From Collimonas antrihumi (GTDB lineage Bacteria > Pseudomonadota > Gammaproteobacteria > Burkholderiales > Burkholderiaceae_D), in NCBI RefSeq assembly GCF_018304965.1, contig NZ_JAGQED010000030.1:1-50570 (forward strand): 50,570 bases of DNA, read 5' to 3'. Both the position numbers and the translations under genes were made by a program. The notes under the pieces were generated by a model. That model had not been told where the DNA came from. It saw nothing but the letters and a program-made list of their open reading frames with translations, and searched no databases. Below, piece after piece: positions 24,955 to 33,208 of the stretch. Position 1 is the first letter of the stretch. Every line of letters begins with the position of its first letter.

Positions 24955-25886
24955 ACGATCCCCCAGGCGAACGGATCGTTCTGGTTGAAAATGAAGCTGC
25001 TTTCGGCGTTGACGTGCGCGCGGCCGCGAATGACCGGCAATATTTTCTCGCCTTGGCGCCGATACGAGGCTTCGAATACGCTGCCGATGATGCTTTCCTG
25101 GCGCCAGACTGCGCCTTCCGCCAGTTTGCCGTCCGCCGCCAGGCAGGCAATCTTTGCACTGGTGCCGGTACCGCAGGGCGAGCGATCATACGCTTTACCG
25201 GGACACAACACAAAATTGCGGCTGTGGTTGCCATCTTGCAGAGCAGGCGCAAACAATTCGATGTGGTCGACGGGCGCCTGGTTGGCGCCGGTAATACCGG
25301 CCAGCGCCAGATTCTCTCGTACCGCCCAGGAAAAATCGGTCAAAGCAGCGATGTTGTCTTGCCGCAGATCTTGACCATGGTCACCGATCAAGAAAAACCA
25401 GTTGCCGCCCCAGGCGATGTCACCCACCACCTGGCCGTAACCTGGCACCTGCAGCACTACATCCTTGTGCAGGCGATACGCGGGAATATTGTGCACCGTC
25501 ACGCTGCCATCGTCGTGCAGTTCGGTTTCGACCACCCCGACGGGAGTTTCTATTTTGTAACGACCTGTACCCATGCGTCCCAAATATGCCAGCGAAGCAA
25601 TCAAGCCGATGGTGCCGTGTCCGCACATGCCTAGGTAGCCGACATTATTGAAGAAGATGACGCCGGCAGCACAAGCAGGATCCTGCGGCGTGCACAGCAG
25701 CGCACCGACCAGCACATCGGAGCCGCGCGGCTCGCACACCACCGCAGTACGCAAATTATCGTGTTGCGAGCGCAATATCTGCAGCCGTTCGGACAAAGGG
25801 CCGCCCCCAAGATCGGGACCACCGTCGAGCACCAGGCGGGTAGGTTCACCGCCGGTGTGAGAATCAAGAATCGAGATTTTTTTCAT
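24951..25886 (-). CDS. lhpA: 4-hydroxyproline 2-epimerase
   Basis: A 311-residue proline-racemase-family protein. Both catalytic Cys are present: Cys88 in [10 protein letters not shown] and Cys238 in [11 protein letters not shown]. The dehydratase branch of the family has Thr at the second site in some members, or Ser/Thr at the first, so two Cys point to racemase/epimerase. The enzyme converts trans-4-hydroxy-L-proline to cis-4-hydroxy-D-proline, the entry step of the pathway. It is first in a four-gene operon whose members overlap or nearly touch. Promoter signals must lie in 25887-25990. Confidence 0.9.
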   Translation of the reverse strand: MKKISILDSHTGGEPTRLVLDGGPDLGGGPLSERLQILRSQHDNLRTAVVCEPRGSDVLVGALLCTPQDPACAAGVIFFNNVGYLGMCGHGTIGLIASLAYLGRMGTGRYKIETPVGVVETELHDDGSVTVHNIPAYRLHKDVVLQVPGYGQVVGDIAWGGNWFFLIGDHGQDLRQDNIAALTDFSWAVRENLALAGITGANQAPVDHIELFAPALQDGNHSRNFVLCPGKAYDRSPCGTGTSAKIACLAADGKLAEGAVWRQESIIGSVFEASYRRQGEKILPVIRGRAHVNAESSFIFNQNDPFAWGIV

Positions 25887-25992
25887 GCTGACAGCGTAAC
25901 CTTGCCCACCAACGCTGTCTTGCTACTACGCACCGCATTACATGACGAAATCGGCACAGTGCTAGCGTTACGCTCAACTGTTGCTACGGACG

Positions 25993-26244
25993 CAAACGAG
26001 GGTTGTTTTGATCAGCAGACCGGTCGTGGCGGAGGGGCTGGGATTCAATGTGGCGCAACTATGCCGCTATAGTGCTGCAGGAAACCAAAGTTACTGAGAG
26101 ATTCACGGAGCATGATGTACGCGCGAGTGTGCCAGTGACGCAGATACCCTGGAACATGCCCGTATGCTGCTAGCGCATGTGGACGAAAAGATCACCAACA
26201 GAGTGTACCGACGCAAGCCGGAATTTGTAAAACCACTACGCTGA
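25993..26244 (+). pseudogene. Remnant of a phage-type tyrosine integrase
   Basis: Reading plus-strand frames gives an integrase C-terminus: GLF, a stop at 26009-26011, GWDSMWRNYAA, ETKVTERFTEHDVRA, then after a -1/+2 frame change near 26129, ASDADTLEHARMLLAHVDEK and VYRRKPEFVKPLR, stopping at 26242-26244. HDVR holds the catalytic His-x-x-Arg, LLAH the second His, and VYRR the nucleophilic Tyr. With a stop and a frameshift it is dead. It lies 50 bp from the 3' end of tRNA-Ser, the usual integration target. The 25887-25992 stretch to its left holds only the lhpA promoter region. Confidence 0.8.
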
Positions 26245-26261
26245 TCTATAGTACAAATGAA

Positions 26262-26287
26262 AAGACCTCCCGCTCGGGATGCCTTAT
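26262..26287 (-). terminator. Terminator of tRNA-Ser
   Basis: On the minus strand AAGGCATCCCG-AGC-GGGAGGTCTTTTC forms a 10-bp stem with one mismatch, followed by TTTT. It lies 7 bp after the encoded CCA end. Confidence 0.65.
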
Positions 26288-26294
26288 AAACACT

Positions 26295-26385
26295 TGGCGG
26301 AGAGACGGGGATTCGAACCCCGGATAGGCTATGAACCTATACACGCTTTCCAGGCGTGCGACTTCAACCACTCATCCATCTCTCC
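26295..26385 (-). tRNA. tRNA-Ser (GGA)
   Basis: A 91-nt class II tRNA with a long variable arm. Acceptor GGAGAGA pairs with TCTCTCC, the anticodon loop is CTGGAAA (anticodon GGA, reads UCC/UCU), the T-loop is TTCGAAT, and CCA is encoded. Its 3' end faces the integrase remnant. Confidence 0.95.
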
Positions 26386-26613
26386 TGCAACTACAACAGC
26401 GCTTCGTTAGATTTGATTTTCACGAAGCCGCGTATTATAGCAACAAATCCGGCGGAAATCGAAATTTATGTAGAAAACCGTTATTCAGGCGCTGACCGGG
26501 CTGTCCAAGGGCGTAAGCCGGGTGCATCCTGCACTGGTTATCAACTTAAGTGCCTGTTTGTTTCTTTTCGTTTTACTGCTTCTGCTTCGTGGCCCACTAA
26601 GCGGGAGCAGAGT

Positions 26614-26792
26614 CTAATGCCGTTAAGTTAAGCCACAAACGGTATTCTTTAGATGGACCAATGCGGTCACTCCGTCATCCCCGCGAACGCGGGGATCCAT
26701 GTTGCAGAGCATGGTGGTTAAGATGGATTCCCGCGTTCGCGGGAATGACGTGCCAAGCGCTATAACCGGTAACCTTGACTTAACGGCATTAG
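26614..26792. repeat. Nested REP-type palindromes in a 179-bp inverted-repeat unit
   Basis: An outer inverted repeat, CTAATGCCGTTAAGTTAA (26614-26631) and its complement at 26775-26792, differs at one base. Inside lies a pair of inverted REP-like units, 26674-26700 and 26723-26749, each a GC palindrome around CCCGCGAACGCGGG. The arrangement looks like a REP doublet carried in, or captured by, a small non-coding mobile unit. No frame inside is believable. Confidence 0.75.
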
Positions 26793-26793
26793 G

Positions 26794-26841
26794 GGCAGAG
26801 TGAAGTTTTGGCGGAAAGACATGCCGAAACTTCACTCTGCC
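26794..26841 (-). terminator. Long hairpin downstream of acs
   Basis: GGCAGAGTGAAGTTTTGGC and GCCGAAACTTCACTCTGCC form a 19-bp stem with a 10-nt loop, 44 bp after the acs stop. There is no clear T-run on the minus strand, so it may act as a 3' stabilising hairpin rather than a classical terminator. The same GCAGAGT word flanks the repeat unit on its other side. Confidence 0.5.
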
Positions 26842-26884
26842 CTCGCTTAGATCGAACCGCTCGTTGCATAGGCCGTTAAAACAT

Positions 26885-28867
26885 TTATTGCGCTTCTTTG
26901 AGCTGGTCCAGGATGGCCGGGTTTTCCAGCGTGGAGACGTCTTGAGTGATCTCCTCGCCTTTGGCCAGCACTCGCAGCAGGCGGCGCATGATTTTGCCGG
27001 AGCGGGTTTTCGGCAAGTTGTCGCCGAAACGGATTTCGCGCGGTTTGGCGATCGGGCCGATTTCCTTGGCTACCCAGTCGCGCAATTCCTTGGCGATCTG
27101 TTTTGCTTCGTCGCCGGTCGGGCGGCTGCGCTTGAGTACCACGAAAGCACAGATGGCTTCACCGGTGGTTTCATCCGGCTTGCCGACCACGGCCGCTTCG
27201 GCAACCATCGGATTGGCTACCAGCGCCGATTCGATTTCCATGGTGCCCATGCGATGGCCGGAAACATTCAATACATCATCGATGCGGCCGGTGATGGTGA
27301 AGTAACCGGTGTCTTTATTGCGGATCGCACCGTCGCCGGCAAGGTACAGCGTGCCGCCGAACTCGGGCGGGAAGTAGGCGCTCTTGAAACGCTCAGGATT
27401 GTTCCAGATGGCGCGGATCATCGACGGCCATGGGCGCTTGACAACCAGGATGCCGCCGTGGCCATCCGGCAGTTCCTGCCCCGCTTCGTCGACGATCACC
27501 GCCTGGATACCCGGCAACGGCAAGGTGCAGGAGCCCGGTACCAGCGGCGTAGCGCCTGGCAGCGGCGAGATCATGTGGCCGCCGGTTTCGGTTTGCCAGA
27601 AGGTGTCGACAATCGGGCAACGCTCGCCGCCGATATGCTTGTGGTACCACATCCAGGCTTCCGGATTGATCGGCTCGCCGACCGTACCCAGCAAGCGCAG
27701 GGACGACAGATCGTATTGCGATGGATGAATGTTTTTGTCAGCATCGGCAGCTTTGATCAGAGAGCGGATCGCAGTCGGCGCCGTGTAGAAAATGGAGACT
27801 TTGTGCTTTTGCACCATATCCCAGAAACGGCCAGCATTAGGATAGGTCGGCACGCCTTCGAAAATGATCTGGGTGGCGCCGACAGCTGTCGGGCCGTACG
27901 CAATATAGGTGTGGCCGGTAACCCAGCCGATATCGGCGGTGCACCAGTAGACATCGTCCGGCTTGATGTCGAACACCCATTTCATGGTCAGCGCGGCCCA
28001 CAGCAGATAGCCGCCGGACGAGTGCTGCACGCCTTTTGGCGTACCGGTGGAACCGGAGGTGTACAAGATGAACAGCGGATGTTCCGCATCGACCCATTCC
28101 GGCTCACAGGTTTCAGCCTGCGATGCTACCAGTTCATGCAGCCACAGATCGCGGCCCGCGACAAAATTGATGTCGCCGCCGGTGCGCTTGTAGACCACTA
28201 CGTTCTTGACACTGTCGCAACCGCCCAAAGCCAATGCTTCATCGACGATGGCTTTCAATGGCAGACGCTTGCCGCCACGCGCTTGTTCGTCGGCGGTCAG
28301 CACGGCGACTGCGCCGGCATCGATGATGCGCTCTTGCAGCGACTTGGCGGAAAAGCCGCCGAACACTACCGAATGGGTGGCGCCGATACGGGCGCAGGCT
28401 TGCATCGCGACTACGCCTTCTACCGACATCGGCATGTAGATGACGACGCGGTCGCCCTTCTTGATGCCGAGCGATTTCAGGCCATTGGCGAACTGGCAGA
28501 CTTTTTTATGTAATTCCTGATAAGTGACCTTGGTGACATCGCCGCTGTCGGTTTCAAAGATCACCGCGACTTTGTTGGCATTGCCGTTGTGCAAATGCAC
28601 GTCGAGACAGTTGTAGGAAACGTTCAGCTTGCCGTCGTCGAACCATTTGTAGAATGGTGCATTGGATTCGTCCAGAACCTTGGTGAAAGGCGTTTGCCAT
28701 TGCAGGTTTTCACGTGCCAAGCGGCCCCAGAATCCTTCATAGTCCTGCTCGGCTTCGGCTACCAGAGCGCGATACGCGTCCATGCCGGAAATTGCTGCAG
28801 TCTTGGAAAATTCTGCCGGGGCGGGGAAAATGCGGGTTTCCTGGCCAAAGGTTTCGATGTTCGCCAT
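26885..28867 (-). CDS. acs: Acetyl-CoA synthetase
   Basis: A 660-residue ANL-superfamily AMP-forming acetate-CoA ligase. It has the P-loop [20 protein letters not shown], the acetate-pocket region [29 protein letters not shown], the hinge [16 protein letters not shown], and the C-terminal [11 protein letters not shown] whose Lys is the site of regulatory acetylation in the family. Length is standard for Acs. It activates acetate to acetyl-CoA through acetyl-AMP in the cytoplasm. The start has GGAG upstream. It is a single-gene unit with divergent neighbour 29039. Confidence 0.97.
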   Translation of the reverse strand: MANIETFGQETRIFPAPAEFSKTAAISGMDAYRALVAEAEQDYEGFWGRLARENLQWQTPFTKVLDESNAPFYKWFDDGKLNVSYNCLDVHLHNGNANKVAVIFETDSGDVTKVTYQELHKKVCQFANGLKSLGIKKGDRVVIYMPMSVEGVVAMQACARIGATHSVVFGGFSAKSLQERIIDAGAVAVLTADEQARGGKRLPLKAIVDEALALGGCDSVKNVVVYKRTGGDINFVAGRDLWLHELVASQAETCEPEWVDAEHPLFILYTSGSTGTPKGVQHSSGGYLLWAALTMKWVFDIKPDDVYWCTADIGWVTGHTYIAYGPTAVGATQIIFEGVPTYPNAGRFWDMVQKHKVSIFYTAPTAIRSLIKAADADKNIHPSQYDLSSLRLLGTVGEPINPEAWMWYHKHIGGERCPIVDTFWQTETGGHMISPLPGATPLVPGSCTLPLPGIQAVIVDEAGQELPDGHGGILVVKRPWPSMIRAIWNNPERFKSAYFPPEFGGTLYLAGDGAIRNKDTGYFTITGRIDDVLNVSGHRMGTMEIESALVANPMVAEAAVVGKPDETTGEAICAFVVLKRSRPTGDEAKQIAKELRDWVAKEIGPIAKPREIRFGDNLPKTRSGKIMRRLLRVLAKGEEITQDVSTLENPAILDQLKEAQ

Positions 28868-29038
28868 GCTGTCTCCTGCTTTTAATAATAGATACGCTAA
28901 GTTGACGCTAAAAGTAAACTTTTACACTTACTCAAGCCTTACATAGATCGATGCTAACGCTACCAGCGCCCCACAATCCACGCTGCAATCCGCCTTGCAA
29001 TCGACTATCATCGCACATTCAGCTTAATCCTACAGTCC

Positions 29039-29926
29039 ATGCACCACACAAAATCCTACGTTTACCTGGCACTGGCCATGATGCTGGTGGGCGCCAATAT
29101 CGGTTTCGGTAAAGCAATCATCGCCGTGATGCCGGTGGTGGTGTTCGGCCTGTTGCGTTTTGTGATCGCCGTAATCGTGATGGCGCCGCAGTTCTTCAAA
29201 GCAGCGCCGCGCCTGGAGCGCCACGAATGGCTGACATTGTTTGGCCAGGCTTTCTTCGGTACGTTTTTATTTACGCTGTGCATGTTGTATGGAGTGCAGC
29301 ACACCACCGCAACTGCTGCGGGCGTGATCACCAGCACCTTGCCGGCCGCAGTGGCGATTTTGTCGCGCCTGATCCTCAAGGAGAGATTGCAACCGCGTAC
29401 GCTGGCTTCGATCCTGCTGGCGATTGCCGGTATTGCCGTGCTTAACCTGAGCAAGTCCGATGGCGGCGATACTTCAGTGATCGGCAATCTGCTTGTCATG
29501 GCTGCGGTATTGTGCGAAGCCACTTACGTGGTGCTCTCCAAGCGCCTGACGCAAACCCTGTCGCCGATGCGGATCACCGCTTACAGCCATCTGTTCGGCC
29601 TGTTGCTGATGCTACCGTTCGGTCTCATTGCCGCCTTTTCTTATGATTTCAGCCAGGTCACTGCCGGCATGTGGATGCTGATCTTCTGGTATGCGCTGGC
29701 AGCAAGCGTGATCGCGTTCTGGCTGTGGCTGACTGGCACCAAACATGTGCAAGCCAATGTGGCGGGCATCTTCACGGCCTTGATGCCGCTGGCCGCGGCC
29801 TTTATCGGCGTGGTGTTTTTGCATGAGAGTTTGAGCTGGGGCCACTTTGCAGCATTGGCGCTGGTGCTGACCGGAATCGCAGTGGCCAGTTGGCCGCAGC
29901 CCATGAAAGCCGTGCAAGAAGTGTAA
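29039..29926 (+). CDS. EamA/DMT-family transporter
   Basis: A 295-residue inner membrane protein with ten predicted hydrophobic helices in two EamA repeats (about 5-135 and 150-285). Typical motifs are FGLLRFVIAVIVMAP in repeat 1 and GTKHVQANVAGIFTALMPLAAAFIGVVFLHESL in repeat 2. Such proteins move amino acids, nucleosides or other metabolites, usually as exporters. The substrate cannot be told. It stands alone between acs and the fumarase gene. Confidence 0.88.
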   Translation: MHHTKSYVYLALAMMLVGANIGFGKAIIAVMPVVVFGLLRFVIAVIVMAPQFFKAAPRLERHEWLTLFGQAFFGTFLFTLCMLYGVQHTTATAAGVITSTLPAAVAILSRLILKERLQPRTLASILLAIAGIAVLNLSKSDGGDTSVIGNLLVMAAVLCEATYVVLSKRLTQTLSPMRITAYSHLFGLLLMLPFGLIAAFSYDFSQVTAGMWMLIFWYALAASVIAFWLWLTGTKHVQANVAGIFTALMPLAAAFIGVVFLHESLSWGHFAALALVLTGIAVASWPQPMKAVQEV

Positions 29927-29976
29927 AATAGCGACCTTATTCCATCCCGATGATTCCAATGAGCAACAGAATGTAG

Positions 29977-30020
29977 TTGTTGTCTACTTGTTGTCGACTT
30001 GTTGTCATTTGTTATCATTT
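29977..30020 (+). repeat. 11-bp direct repeats upstream of fumarase
   Basis: Three consecutive 11-mers, TTGTTGTCTAC, TTGTTGTCGAC and TTGTTGTCATT (29977-30009), are followed by a degenerate fourth. The period equals about one helical turn, so identical faces are presented to a protein. They end 63 bp before the fumarase start. Confidence 0.7.
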
Positions 30021-30082
30021 TTTATCGCGAATTTTCACCGAATACTTTTACCGAATTCCGAATTCCATTACCGAGAAACGCC

Positions 30083-31630
30083 ATGACCACCCTCACCACC
30101 GTCAAGCAAGAAGATCTCATCGAGTCGGTAGCCGCTGCGCTCCAGTACATCAGCTATTACCATCCCGTCGACTACATCCAGCATCTGGCACGCGCTTACG
30201 AGCAGGAGCAAAGTCCTGCGGCGAAAGACGCGATTGCGCAGATCCTGACCAATTCGCGCATGTGCGCTGAAGGCAAGCGGCCAATCTGCCAGGACACCGG
30301 CATCGTCAACGTGTTCCTGAAAATCGGCATGGATGTGCGCTTTGAAGGCTTCAAGGGTTCGATCACCGATGCCGTCAACGAAGGCGTGCGCCGTGGTTAC
30401 CTGAATCCGGACAACATGCTGCGCGCGTCGATCGTGGCCGATCCGCAATTCGAACGCAAGAACACCAAGGACAACACACCAGCCGTGGTGCACATGGAAC
30501 TGGTGCCGGGCAATACGATTGACGTCCAGATCGCGGCTAAAGGCGGCGGTTCGGAAAACAAGACCAAATTCGTCATGCTGAATCCTTCCGATTCGCTGGT
30601 CGACTGGGTCATGAAGACCGTGCCGACCATGGGCGCCGGCTGGTGCCCGCCGGGCATGCTGGGCATCGGTATCGGCGGCACTGCGGAACGGGCGATGCTG
30701 ATGGCGAAGCAAGTGCTGATGGAAGATATCGACATGTACGACTTGCTCAAGCGCGGCCCGCAAAACAAGACTGAAGAATTGCGTATCGAACTGTTCCAGA
30801 AGGTCAATGCACTGGGTATCGGCGCGCAAGGACTGGGCGGCCTGACCACAGTGCTCGACGTCAAGATCATGATGCATCCGACCCACGCGGCATCGAAGCC
30901 GGTGGCGATGATTCCGAACTGCGCAGCGACCCGCCACGGCCACTTCGTGCTTGACGGCTCCGGCCCGGCCTACATGGAGCCGCCATCGTTGTCGGAATGG
31001 CCGGAAGTGCATTGGGTGCCGGATACCGAGAAATCGAAACGGGTTGATCTCAACACGCTGACCAAGGAAGAAGTCGCCTCGTGGAAACCGGGCCAGACCT
31101 TGCTGTTGAACGGCAAGATGCTGACTGGCCGCGATGCTGCCCACAAGCGTATCCAGGAGATGTTGGCCAAGGGCGAGAAGCTGCCGGTGGATTTCACCAA
31201 CCGCGTGATCTACTACGTCGGCCCGGTTGATCCGGTGCGCGACGAAGTGGTTGGCCCGGCTGGCCCGACTACCGCTACCCGCATGGATAAATTCACCGAC
31301 ATGATGCTGGAACAAACCGGCTTGATTTCGATGATCGGCAAATCGGAACGCGGCCCGGTCGCGATCGAATCGATCAAGAAGCACAAATCGGCTTACCTGA
31401 TGGCGGTTGGCGGCGCGGCTTACCTGGTTTCCAAGGCGATCAAATCGGCGCAGGTGCTGGGCTTTGCCGACCTCGGCATGGAAGCGATCTATGAGTTTGA
31501 CGTCAAGGACATGCCGGTGACGGTGGCGGTCGATTCCAACGGTATTTCGGTGCACAACACCGGGCCGAAGGAATGGCAGGAAAAGATCGCGCATGCAGCG
31601 CTGTCGAAAATTCCTGTGACCACCATCTGA
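30083..31630 (+). CDS. fumA: Fumarate hydratase class I, [4Fe-4S]
   Basis: A 515-residue oxygen-sensitive class I fumarase with fused alpha and beta domains. Cys residues positioned to bind the cluster are in PICQDTGI, WCPPGMLG and IPNCAATRHG. The beta part holds GPVDPVRDEVVGPAGPTTATRMD and GKSERGP. It hydrates fumarate to malate in the TCA cycle. I start at ATG 30083 because the usual N-terminus TTVKQEDLIESVA begins there; the open frame reaches 28 codons further upstream through AT-rich non-coding sequence. murI follows closely. The symbol denotes the class I type, not a proven orthologue. Confidence 0.95.
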   Translation: MTTLTTVKQEDLIESVAAALQYISYYHPVDYIQHLARAYEQEQSPAAKDAIAQILTNSRMCAEGKRPICQDTGIVNVFLKIGMDVRFEGFKGSITDAVNEGVRRGYLNPDNMLRASIVADPQFERKNTKDNTPAVVHMELVPGNTIDVQIAAKGGGSENKTKFVMLNPSDSLVDWVMKTVPTMGAGWCPPGMLGIGIGGTAERAMLMAKQVLMEDIDMYDLLKRGPQNKTEELRIELFQKVNALGIGAQGLGGLTTVLDVKIMMHPTHAASKPVAMIPNCAATRHGHFVLDGSGPAYMEPPSLSEWPEVHWVPDTEKSKRVDLNTLTKEEVASWKPGQTLLLNGKMLTGRDAAHKRIQEMLAKGEKLPVDFTNRVIYYVGPVDPVRDEVVGPAGPTTATRMDKFTDMMLEQTGLISMIGKSERGPVAIESIKKHKSAYLMAVGGAAYLVSKAIKSAQVLGFADLGMEAIYEFDVKDMPVTVAVDSNGISVHNTGPKEWQEKIAHAALSKIPVTTI

Positions 31631-31655
31631 GTCGACTTGATTGAAATTAAGCGCA

Positions 31656-32522
31656 ATGACAGGTAACACCCAAGAAATGCCGATGGCGCAAGTTGCGCCC
31701 ATCGGCATTTTTGATTCCGGTATCGGCGGCTTGTCGGTGCTGCAGCATATTCGTCAGCATCTGCCGCACGAAGATCTTTTGTATTTCGCCGATTCGGCGT
31801 ACGCCCCGTATGGTGATAAATCGGAAGCGGAAATTTCCACGCGCTCGCTGGCGGTAACGGAATTCCTTCTGCAAAGCGGCGTCAAGGCGCTGGTGGTTGC
31901 TTGCAATACCGCTACCACCGCCGCCATCAAGGCGATACGCAGCGCTTATCCCGACTTGCCGGTGATCGGTATCGAACCCGGGCTCAAACCGGCCGCCGCG
32001 CAAAGCCCGAGCAAGATCGTTGGCGTATTGGCCACCAAAGCGACGCTACTGAGCGCCCGGCTGCTGACACTGCAACAGCAAATCAGCGCGGCCAGTGGCG
32101 TGCGCTTTGAATTGCAGGCCTGCGTCGGCCTGGTCGACCAGATTGAAAAAGGCGAATTACGTTCTGCCCAAACCGCGCTTCTGCTACGGCGCTATATCAG
32201 TCCGCTGATAAAGCAAGGCGCCGATACGCTGGTGCTTGGCTGCACCCACTACCCTTTCGTCCGTCCGTTGATCGAAGAAATCGCTGGTGAGCTGACAACC
32301 CGGCCGGTCGCCGTTATCGATACCGGCGCCGCGGTCAGCCGTCAGTTGGTTAAGATATTGACTGAAAACAATCTGTTGCGTACTTCCGTGCATGCGGGCC
32401 AGGTGAGCGCCTTCACCAGCGGCAGCCAGTCCGCCCTGACGACCGCGTTTGCCAGCTTGCTACAGCTGCATCCACCGGTGTCGGTGGTGGCTACAATCGG
32501 CCAGCCAGCAGGAATTTCATAA
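31656..32522 (+). CDS. murI: Glutamate racemase
   Basis: About 288 residues from ATG 31656; TTG 31641 and ATG 31677/31683 are alternatives. Asp-Ser motif IFDSGIGGLSVL, first catalytic Cys in ACNTATTAA, and second in LGCTHYPF. It makes D-glutamate for peptidoglycan. It lies 25 bp after the fumarase stop and is probably co-transcribed with it. Confidence 0.95.
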   Translation: MTGNTQEMPMAQVAPIGIFDSGIGGLSVLQHIRQHLPHEDLLYFADSAYAPYGDKSEAEISTRSLAVTEFLLQSGVKALVVACNTATTAAIKAIRSAYPDLPVIGIEPGLKPAAAQSPSKIVGVLATKATLLSARLLTLQQQISAASGVRFELQACVGLVDQIEKGELRSAQTALLLRRYISPLIKQGADTLVLGCTHYPFVRPLIEEIAGELTTRPVAVIDTGAAVSRQLVKILTENNLLRTSVHAGQVSAFTSGSQSALTTAFASLLQLHPPVSVVATIGQPAGIS

Positions 32523-32538
32523 AAACCGATAAATTAAT

Positions 32539-32567
32539 TTGCCAAGCGGCGAGCAAGTTTGTATAAT
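32539..32567 (+). promoter_or_regulatory. Sigma-70 promoter of tRNA-His
   Basis: TTGCCA (32539-32544) and TATAAT (32562-32567) are separated by 17 bp, 55 bp upstream of the tRNA. This is a near-consensus stable-RNA promoter. Confidence 0.8.
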
Positions 32568-32622
32568 TGCCAGCTGCCTTAGTGCTGAATAAGCATGACG
32601 GTAATTGCAGTAGTACAGCAAT

Positions 32623-32699
32623 GGTGGCTGTAGCTCAGTTGGTAGAGTCCAGGATTGTGATTCCTGTTGTCGTGGGTTCGAGCCCCATCAGCCACCCCA
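32623..32699 (+). tRNA. tRNA-His (GTG)
   Basis: A 77-nt tRNA with the extra G at position -1 typical of tRNA-His. Acceptor GTGGCTG pairs with CAGCCAC, the anticodon loop is TTGTGAT (anticodon GTG), the T-loop is TTCGAGC, and CCA is encoded. Confidence 0.96.
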
Positions 32700-32778
32700 A
32701 TAAATTCAATGCTCTAAACGATAGTACCTACTAACTTTTGGAAGATGGAATTCCAAATTTTGGAAGATGAAATGAAAA

Positions 32779-32803
32779 GCCACCCTTCGAAGGTGGCTTT
32801 TTT
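32779..32803 (+). terminator. Rho-independent terminator after tRNA-His
   Basis: Stem GCCACC / GGTGGC with a 7-nt loop followed by six T. Two TTTGGAAGATG direct repeats lie just upstream (about 32737-32769). Confidence 0.9.
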
Positions 32804-32844
32804 GCATCATTAATGAGATATTTCTCTGCTCTATTACTTAGGCA

Positions 32845-32899
32845 GAGCGACGGACTGTTAATCCGCAGGTCCCTGGTTCGAGTCCGGGTCGGGGAGCCA
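32845..32899 (+). pseudogene. tRNA-Asn (GTT) 3' fragment
   Basis: From GAGC of the D-arm onward the sequence is an excellent tRNA-Asn: anticodon stem ACGGA/TCCGC region with loop CTGTTAA, T-arm with TTCGAGT, 3' acceptor TCGGGGA, G and CCA. The expected 5' acceptor TCCCCGA and normal D-stem start are absent. Upstream bases (TATTTCTCT) cannot pair with the 3' acceptor. CTCTGC..GCAGAG upstream forms a different hairpin. I judge it a truncated gene, as left by recombination within a tRNA. Confidence 0.75.
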
Positions 32900-32906
32900 A
32901 GATATA

Positions 32907-32942
32907 TAAGGGGTTGCATGCAAATCCAGCCCCTTTTCTTTT
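32907..32942 (+). terminator. Terminator after the tRNA-Asn fragment
   Basis: AAGGGGTTG and CCAGCCCCTT pair (with a wobble) around an 8-nt loop, followed by TTCTTTT. The original downstream signal of the tRNA seems preserved. Confidence 0.7.
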
Positions 32943-33101
32943 GTCCGGAAACATTGTTATATTTGCCAGTGGCAAATATACTTCGCGATTTTCAGTGTCA
33001 CATTCCCGCAAACACACAGCCAAGGCACACACGTAAGTACTGACGCAAATACTAAACAGCCTCAGACTGCGGCGGCGATCAGGGTCGCCATATCCCTTGG
33101 C

Positions 33102-33135
33102 AAAAAAAGAAGGCAACAATCGTAAGACTGTTGCC
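33102..33135 (-). terminator. Terminator of the porin gene at 33209
   Basis: On the minus strand GGCAACA (33129-33135) and TGTTGCC (33112-33118) form a 7-bp stem with a 10-nt loop. TTC and a run of seven T follow. Confidence 0.85.
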
Positions 33136-33208
33136 TCCAACCTCAGGGATCCGGCAAGATCAGTGAGGGGGACGATACCTGGCTACTTAGCAGCTATATC
33201 AAATTCGC

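Noticed and set aside
26674-26749. CRISPR-like palindromic repeats
   Set aside because: Only two units, in inverted orientation, with no regular spacers and no cas genes; REP elements explain them.
26864-28513. 549-codon plus-strand open frame
   Set aside because: It is antisense to acs, a clear full-length enzyme. The product is rich in Arg, His, Gln and Asp as expected for a shadow frame in GC-rich DNA.
30068-31708. 546-codon minus-strand open frame
   Set aside because: It is antisense to class I fumarase, has His/Arg-rich composition and matches no family.
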